This document shows positions 58,506 to 64,000 of a stretch of 64,000 nt of DNA, in pieces. The stretch spans positions 20,803,934 to 20,867,933 of the forward strand of contig NC_045138.2 in assembly GCF_008831285.2 (NCBI RefSeq), given 5' to 3'. A program made the translations under genes and the position numbers. Positions within the stretch are counted from its first letter, which is position 1. Each line of letters opens with the position of its first letter. The DNA comes from Nymphaea colorata (taxonomy: Eukaryota > Streptophyta > Magnoliopsida > Nymphaeales > Nymphaeaceae). The notes beneath the pieces were generated by a model that did no database searches, was not told where the DNA came from, and saw nothing but the letters and a program-made list of their open reading frames with translations.

Positions 58506-61133
58506 GAGGAAGGAGCAAAGGTGACGGCCAACTCTCTGCATCCGGGAGCCATACCAACAAACATAGCCCAGTACTACATAAAAAATATGGGTAACACACC
58601 CTACTTCCCTTCTCTTTATGTACATTTTTACGTAGCTAATTAATTGCACCTTCATCTAATCAAATTGTTCTTCAGCTCCTCTCGCACCTCTCATCTTTAT
58701 ATCCAGTCCCTTCTTGAAGACTGTCCAGCAGGTACCAATACTTTCCTTCTCCTTATTGTGTTCAGCTTCATATAAACTGCAAGCCAGAACGATCAACATT
58801 ACAGGAATTAAGTTTAGCGAACCAAGCCAATACCAAATACTTATGTAAAGACTACTTAAAAGTTCTTAAGCCAAGATCATGATACTTTGTTGACTCTTAT
58901 TATGTCGCCCCAGTAAGGGAGTGCTATCCTGATGGTATGAGGAGTATTCATCTGGGTTGAGGGGTTGCCGTTCTTGAGGTTAGTGTGCCTAGGTCTTACA
59001 ACCTCCGTCCCCCCCACCTAGGGATGTCAACGGATTGGATTCGAATCGAAGATACCCTTCATCGTATCCGCTTATTTGGATATTCATATCTTTCGATTCG
59101 AAATTCAGTTTCAAATACGAATAAAGAAAAGTCATATCCGAATTCAAATCCAAAATCTGATTTTACAATCTGAATCCGATCCTAATATGATTTTTATATT
59201 TATATCTGAATCCGAATCTGAATTTTTGAACCCGATTTTGTCAATTTTCAAAATGTAGTAGCATTAGATACAAGATATTTGTCTAAAAATGAATCTAATT
59301 TGAATCCAATTGGATATTTATGTATATTGGAATCTAATCGGATGCCATTTTTAAATCTGAATCCAATCCGATTTCTTAATTGGATATTAGATTTTCTTTT
59401 ATATCTGATTTTTTCAGATCGGGTCAATCGGATGTTCAATTCAAATAAGATATATTGACGTCCCTACTCCCAACCAATAAAAACTCTCTCTCCAGCCAGG
59501 ACAGCCCAAATTGGACCTGAAAAGGTCAGCTTAGTCCAATGCACTCCAGCCATCAGATAATGCAAAGTCGATATGCTGTTCAAAGGATTGACTTTATTTC
59601 AAGGATGTCAATATATCCTACTTGAATTAGATATTCAACTGAACCCTTCCAAGAAAATTGAATAGGAAAAAAAAAAGTAATATCTTACTAAGAAACGAAA
59701 TCAGATTTGAATTTAAGAAATGACATTTGATGATTCAGATATACATAAATATTTGATCAAATTTAATATTAAATAAAAATTCTATATCCAATGCTCTTAC
59801 ATTTTGAAAATCGGTTCAAAATTTGGATTCAAATATGAACGTGAAAATCAGATTTGGATTGTGAAATTGGATTTCAGATTTAGATTCAGATATGGCTTGT
59901 CTTTGTTTGCATTTCTAATCTATGAATTCGGAAAAAGCGAAAACAATTAAGAGTATATCCGATTAGAATCAAATCCATTGACATCCCATTCATTCCAACG
60001 AGTCATGTTGCATTTTAGTTTTCAGTGTGGCTCTTCGTTAATTTGTCGTTCCAAAAAAGAATTTTTCTACAGCTTTGCAGTTTTGTCCTTATAGAGGGGG
60101 CTCTTTCTGGTTCCGTGGCGGCATCTATTTTTGGAAAGCCAAAACAAGCTGTACTTCTTGAGGTTTGTTAATTAATACAATCGCTGCTTGTGGTTAACAC
60201 TAATTAGCAAAACAATATGAATTTCGGGGTAAAAGTATATAATTTCTTGAACCAAATTGCGAAATAGTTTACATTAAGGATCCTAGTGTCATAAACACCC
60301 GTTTAACCATGCACCAAAAAAGAATATTAAATGACAATAAGGAAATAAAAATTTTTATAATTCTGGCGTGCGGGTGATGAGACTAATTTTTTAGGTAAAA
60401 GAAGCTAGATAAATCAAAGATTACTTTTAACATATAATAAGTAATATTGTCGTTCCTGTAATCTTATTACACTTGAATGCTTTTGCCAGTTCATAGTCAA
60501 ATATCTGTCTTGGATATTAATCAGAATGTCCGAAAACCTACAGGAAATTGAAATGGTAAAATATGTAGGAAAATAAAAGTTTTCTTTTACTAATTTCCTT
60601 GTCTGTTTTTTTTTTCTATAGAAAAAATTGATAAAAATTAGTTCAAACTTCCCAAATTTATATTAAAATTGTAAAAGAAACCTACAAATGTTTAACATAA
60701 ACAAACAAAAAATTTGAAAAATCCTCAAAAAAGAAATCATATTTTCACCTAGGGATCGGTTTTTGTTTAGCATTCTTATTGAAATACCTTGAGAAGATCG
60801 TCGATAGTCAAATGCAGTGCATTTAAGTTACTAACACCTACCATTGCTCCTTCACGTACAAGTAGTAACACATAAATCGCAAATTTCCAATGTCCTGTAA
60901 AATCTAGTTAGAAGTTTGACGCAAACGCAAATTTCCAATGTGTGGACAAATTTCAGGGAGCAGCAACGACCTGTTATCTGGCTCTGCACCCAAATATTGA
61001 AGGCGTTTCCGGCAAGTACTTCAGTGATTGCAACGAGGACCAGCCAGCAGCTTATGGCAGGGACGCCGATCTAGCGAAAAGGCTCTGGGAGTTCAGTGAA
61101 GAAATGACAACCGCAAAGCTTCCGCAGAAATAG
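53462..61133 (+). CDS. TIC32: Tic32-like short-chain dehydrogenase/reductase, copy B (intact), eight exons
   Basis: Exons are 53462-53576, 53803-54034, 55819-55898, 56757-56910, 58053-58131, 58506-58590, 58676-58731 and 60957-61133. Phases agree throughout and give 325 residues, the normal family length. Visible motifs are the N-terminal [11 protein letters not shown], the NADP(H)-binding TGATSGIG (38-45), NNAG (117-120), Ser173 in VASAGH and the catalytic Tyr201/Lys205 of [18 protein letters not shown] and [12 protein letters not shown] follow. Relatives are the plastid inner-envelope Tic32, an NADPH-dependent and calmodulin-binding subunit linked to protein import, and retinol-dehydrogenase-like enzymes; the substrate is unknown. 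The ATG is the first in frame after a leader shared with copy A. Intron 5 uses a GC donor. Introns 4 and 7 carry transposons. Only this copy of the three is intact. Confidence 0.93.
54213..54232. repeat. Palindromic terminus motif, copy 4 (intron 2 of copy B)
   Basis: GTGTGGGCAGTTGCCCACAC is almost a perfect palindrome. Like the other three copies it is flanked by unrelated sequence on at least one side. Confidence 0.55.
56486..56650 (-). mobile_element. MITE fragment homologous to the 28.4-kb element, inverse orientation
   Basis: Read on the minus strand, it matches the interior of the 28,423-28,611 element along most of its length: AATATCATTTTTT.AAATTT, TTATATAA.ACAAGT.AAATT, AAAATTTACATGTA. 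It sits in intron 3 of dehydrogenase copy B. Its outer ends are worn, so no target duplication is seen. Confidence 0.7.
57084..57839. mobile_element. 756-bp GC-rich non-autonomous hAT element with perfect 8-bp target duplication
   Basis: It starts TAAGCCTGGGCACCGGGCC and ends GGGCCCGATGCCCAGCCTTA (inverted repeats with few mismatches). It is flanked by the identical 8-mer CTCTTAAT at 57076-57083 and 57840-57847. Subterminal zones are dense in GGGCCGGGCC. The centre is normal-looking DNA with an open frame on the minus strand (57,600-57,079) that I cannot match to a family; it may be a captured gene piece. The element lies wholly inside intron 4 of dehydrogenase copy B and is absent from intron 4 of copy A. 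Confidence 0.88.
57899..57952. repeat. Compound (GT)n(AT)n microsatellite in intron 4 of copy B
   Basis: A short GT run followed by about 42 bp of AT. Confidence 0.9.
58475..58501 (+). repeat. CT microsatellite acting as the polypyrimidine tract before exon 6
   Basis: A (CT) run ends in TATAG directly before exon 6 of dehydrogenase copy B. It therefore doubles as the pyrimidine tract of the acceptor paired with the GC donor. Copy A has a shorter CT tract at the same site. Confidence 0.75.
59019..59466. mobile_element. 448-bp non-autonomous hAT element related to the 31.9-35.7 kb hAT
   Basis: It starts TAGGGATGTCAACGG and ends TTGACGTCCCTA, inverse of each other with one mismatch. The start equals the inverted right end of the larger hAT element. 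The inside is filled with GATTCGAATC / GGATATTCATAT / AATCCGAATC subterminal-type motifs. Flanks CCCCCACC and CTCCCAAC agree at six of eight positions, as expected for an aged 8-bp duplication. It lies in intron 7 of dehydrogenase copy B. Confidence 0.75.
59600..59988. mobile_element. Second non-autonomous hAT relative in intron 7 of copy B
   Basis: It starts near AAGGATGTCAATATATCC and ends CAAATCCATTGACATCCCA, giving inverted (A)GGATGTCAAT ends. The interior again has GATTCAGATAT and GGATTCAAATATG motifs. No clean target duplication was found; it is older or more worn than the one at 59,019. Confidence 0.6.
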
Positions 61134-61320
61134 TTTCCAATCTTACAATCGCCTGATCACTGCCCACGAAAGTGTACTTCACAGAGTATTGAATCAGATC
61201 TAGTTCACTTTCAGTTCTTTCATTTCTCAGGCGATTCTTTGAATCCCAACGAATCTTTATGGTTTAATCTACAAGACAAGCTCAATCTCAGATTGATGGT
61301 GTACTTGTGCAACTTGTATC
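61134..61320. other. 3' UTR and flank of dehydrogenase copy B
   Basis: The start of this flank is homologous to the flank after copy A (TTTCCAATC.TACAATC.CCTGAT, TTTCATTTCTCAGG). Confidence 0.5.
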
Positions 61321-61517
61321 CAGGGGTGGAGGGAGGGCGGGGCAGCCTGAGCCATGGCCCGGTGAGCGTAGGAATTTTTTTTTTATATATTGAAAAAATC
61401 AAAATTTTTTAGTATGGTCCGACCTGTCGCTCCTCTTGGCCCGACCTATCCCTCCTCTTGGCCCAACCAGCTGACAGTTTGGCCTGGTCTTAAAAAAAAA
61501 TCCTGGCTTCGCCTCTG
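61321..61517. mobile_element. 197-bp hAT-type MITE with perfect 8-bp target duplication
   Basis: It starts CAGGGGTGGAGGGAG and ends CTGGCTTCGCCTCTG, with imperfect inverted repeats in the same style as the 28.4-kb element. It is flanked by CTTGTATC on both sides (61313-61320 and 61518-61525). The interior has T/A runs and a repeated CTCCTCTTGGCCC(G/A)ACC motif. Confidence 0.82.
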
Positions 61518-61724
61518 CTTGTATCATCTTGTATCATCGGCCATGACCTTGAGGATGAAACCTTTGTTTTTGGGAAGATTCTCAGGGCAGTAGTGGCTTT
61601 AGAAAATGGAAAAGAAGCAGATTGATTCGTTGCCATCATTTCTTAAGTTAGTGTGGGGCGTCGTTACCGAAGTCAGCCTGAAGGACTCTTTTAATTAATT
61701 AAACAAGCTCACTTATATCTTGAA

Positions 61725-61806
61725 CTCAGACTCATTTGATAGATGAGTTGAGTTGGATCCTAGCTCTAGTTCTTCAACTCTTGGCGACCTTATCTTGCTT
61801 CATCTG
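61725..61806 (+). repeat. Remnant of the 5' LTR of the copia element
   Basis: ATAGATGAGTTGAGTTGGA and TTCAACTCTTGGC(G/A)ACC here also occur at about 63,068-63,118 inside the 3' LTR, in the same order and orientation. Confidence 0.6.
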
Positions 61807-61959
61807 CCATTTAACGATCATTTCTTGCATGCTAGTAAAATGTGCCAATCAAATACAATTTACTACCAAACATTAAAACTTGCCTCCTAAACGTTTCAAC
61901 ACCAGTAAGTAATCCACAAAAGTCACCACTAGTTCTGCAACACTTCATATATCTTTGTT

Positions 61960-62926
61960 TGTCACCAAAGAAAACTTTAACATTACTTTGGTCCTACTAT
62001 ATTTTTATGATATTATTGTCAGACGTAGTTCTAAAGTCAAACTAGAACAACTTGTTGGCCACTTTGCTAGAGATTCTCTATCAAATGTCTCGAAGTGATT
62101 CACTGTTTCTTAGGCATAGAAAGTAAGAGGCATAAAGATCAGTGAACCCTATCTCAAAGGCAATGTATATAATATGCAGGATGTAAAGCTCATTGTGACC
62201 CACATATCTCCAAATCATCTTGTTTCGTGGTATAGAGGACTCAAATTCAAGGAACCCACTCTATATAGAAGTATTGTCCAAGGTCTTCAGTATGCCACTT
62301 TACTAGACCTAACATCATATCAATTAACCAAGTTTGTTAGTTCATGCATGGTCATCAGAGAAACGTTGGAGCTATATAAAAAGAATATTATGATTTATAG
62401 AAGGAACATTAAACTCTGGATTACATAATACAAAATATGATTTTACTCGAAGAGTATATTGCGATGCAGACTGGCCTGGTTTCCCCGCACCACATGGGAG
62501 ATGTGATAGTTTTGGAAACCAATTTTATTTCTTGACACTCATCCAAACGAAAGTTTATGACAAAATCGAGTACAAAGGCATAATACAAAGTTGTTCCTAT
62601 GGCAGTTGCCAAACTTTTCTAGTTGAAACAAGTCTTAACTGATCTTACCTATTCTATCAAGGATGCTCAAGAGAGATAGTGTAATTGTGATAATATAGGC
62701 ACAGCATATTTTGTTGTTGATCTTATTTTTCATGTTTGCATGAAACATATTGAGGTAGACCATCATTTTGTTTGAAAGAAAGTTGTTTGGAAAGCTGTTC
62801 AAGTCAAGTTTGTTCCTACTGAAGGTCAGGTTGCTGAAATTCACAGAAAGCTCTGCTTGGTCCTTGTTTTTCTTTCTTAAGTAACAAGGTCAATCTCCAT
62901 GAGGTGGAGCTTGGCTTGAGGGGGCA
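61960..62926 (+). pseudogene. Ty1/copia RT C-terminus and RNase H remnant
   Basis: Patches of copia polyprotein occur in order with frame breaks. The region after the RT catalytic motif (YYIFMILLSD, LEQLVGHFAR) lies at 61,960-62,090. The RT/RNase H connection (LYRSIVQGLQYATL) is at about 62,260, then CDADWPG at about 62,460. The RNase H tail (CDNIGTAYFV, KHIEVDHHFV, FVPTEGQVAEI) lies at 62,690-62,850. Several stops and frameshifts make it inactive. A purine-rich tract (GAGGGGGCA) directly precedes the 3' LTR, as expected for the polypurine tract. Gag, protease, integrase and most of RT are missing. Confidence 0.85.
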
Positions 62927-63179
62927 TGTTGAGGATAAGAGGATATAACGCAAGGCAGGTGCCCATATCAAAACCACTTACAAAATAATCTTGTAAAACT
63001 TGTGATTCTCTATCTACTTCTAGTGGAGACAGAGTTTCTAAAACAGAGCACTCCAATGTCTTTATTTAATAGATGAGTTGAGTTGGAGCATATAGTGCTT
63101 CAACTCTTGGCAACCTTTAACTTGCCTCCGTCTTCTAAAATTAGCTTTCTTGTGTTGACTTAATTTATTACTTCCGACA
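62927..63179 (+). repeat. 3' LTR of the copia element
   Basis: This 253-bp LTR starts TGTTGAGGATAAG right after the polypurine tract and ends TTCCGACA. Its last 35 bp match the LTR end attached to the RT fragment at 42,510-42,543, so both remnants belong to one family. Confidence 0.75.
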
Positions 63180-63468
63180 TGCCAGTTATAGTGCCACTCA
63201 ATAATGTTCTGCAAGAACCGAAGGACCACTCAATCTTGTGGTTGAGAATTGCTCCCGAAATACATTTGGGGTCTGACTTCCATAGGGTCCATTCAATTTG
63301 ACATGCGACTTCTTTTACAAAGAGGTGCAGTTCTGTTCACGTTTGGAGGTGGTAATTCTCATTGATGCCAGCACTGCCATAGAACTCAGTGTTGGGGTTT
63401 CGTGACCATTAATCGAATAATATATTGAGTTGAAACTTGGACCAATGTCATAAGAATCAGATTCTAAT
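63180..63468. other. Intergenic, no feature recognised
   Basis: No coding or repeat signal that I can name. Confidence 0.4.
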
Positions 63469-63675
63469 GGGGCGTTTGATGGTTTGGAATTTTGATTCAA
63501 GAATGAAAATTGTAGAATCGTAATTCCTCCTTAAACTATAAAGAAACCAAAATTCCAGGTTTTAGTTTCCTAATTCCGAAAACAAACTACCATGTTTGTT
63601 TAATCATTTCAATTTCTTGAAAAATAAACATTTTGATTCTAAAATTCGATTGTCCTTGGTATATTAAACGCCCCC
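63469..63675. mobile_element. MITE with GGGGCGTTT terminal inverted repeats
   Basis: The left end GGGGCGTTTGAT (63469-63480) mirrors the right end ATTAAACGCCCC (63662-63673). The inside is AT-rich with paired TGGAATTTTGATTC / AAACATTTTGATTCTAAAATTC motifs. GGGGC..TTTG ends resemble PIF/Harbinger (Tourist) MITEs, but a TAA/TTA target duplication is not evident. Confidence 0.55.
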
Positions 63676-64000
63676 AAAATCTATCTGGGCAGCATGAGTG
63701 ATGATTCAGCAGATGGCCCAATAATATGAAAAAGCTTTGGACTCATTCCTGAATCGGAAAATTTTATTACCATTAGTATTATGAAAATATTCAAAATGAA
63801 AAAATTAACACCTGAAAATAGTAGAAGTATATATACCTGATCTATATTCGAGGCAAACTATATTTCAGATGATCTGAACCAAATCTATTTGGTCCCGATT
63901 TAGTCGGATCGAGGTTGAATGTTCATGATGATTATTATGCTAAGCATCACATATATATATATATACTAGACTACTTGTGAAAGGGACAAAAATCAGACCC
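63676..64000. other. Intergenic to the window end
   Basis: AT-rich, with a short TA run (about 63,950-63,965). No gene was recognised. Confidence 0.4.

Overview
This window is nuclear DNA from a flowering plant. It is AT-rich and has intron-split genes with GT-AG (and some GC-AG) borders. It also has many CT/GA and TA microsatellites and a dense scatter of small DNA transposons and retroelement remnants. The protein families (patellin, Tic32-like dehydrogenase, plant hAT transposase, Ty1/copia) are typical of angiosperms. An early-diverging lineage such as a water lily is only a guess from the general look of the repeats. All recognised genes read on the + strand.

Region by region: 1-241 is the cut-off end of a miniature LTR retroelement (TRIM type, - strand). 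242-13,700 holds no gene I can support, only repeats, SINE-like pieces and a tandem duplication at 9.15-9.68 kb. 13.7-17.5 kb is a complete patellin gene (SEC14 plus GOLD domains, four coding exons, 602 residues) with a GC-rich promoter. 17.5-31.9 kb is repeat-rich intergenic DNA with several inverted-repeat MITEs; the one at 28.4 kb has a perfect 8-bp target duplication. 31.88-35.74 kb is a decayed autonomous-type hAT transposon with a broken transposase gene and a subterminal 37-bp tandem array. 36.5-39.85 kb is a complete eight-exon gene for a small nucleolar RRM protein of the NIFK family (213 residues). 41.9-42.55 kb is a Ty1/copia reverse-transcriptase fragment joined to the last bases of an LTR.

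43.3-61.2 kb is the most informative part: a direct array of three Tic32-like short-chain dehydrogenase copies. The third (53,462-61,133) is intact, with eight exons and 325 residues. The first (43,363-48,284) keeps all eight exons but has an in-frame stop and a 28-bp frameshifting deletion. The middle (about 49.5-51.54 kb) is a remnant trimmed by two deletions at 4-5 bp microhomologies. All three keep the same GC donor at intron 5. The introns were invaded separately by hAT-type elements, including a 756-bp GC-rich one with a perfect 8-bp target duplication. 61.7-63.2 kb is a second copia remnant with its 3' LTR.

The three gene families are not functionally linked: lipid-binding membrane traffic (patellin), ribosome biogenesis (NIFK-like) and a plastid-envelope or oxidoreductase role (Tic32-like). 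I found no sign of a new multi-gene system. The main interest is the history of the dehydrogenase array and its transposons.
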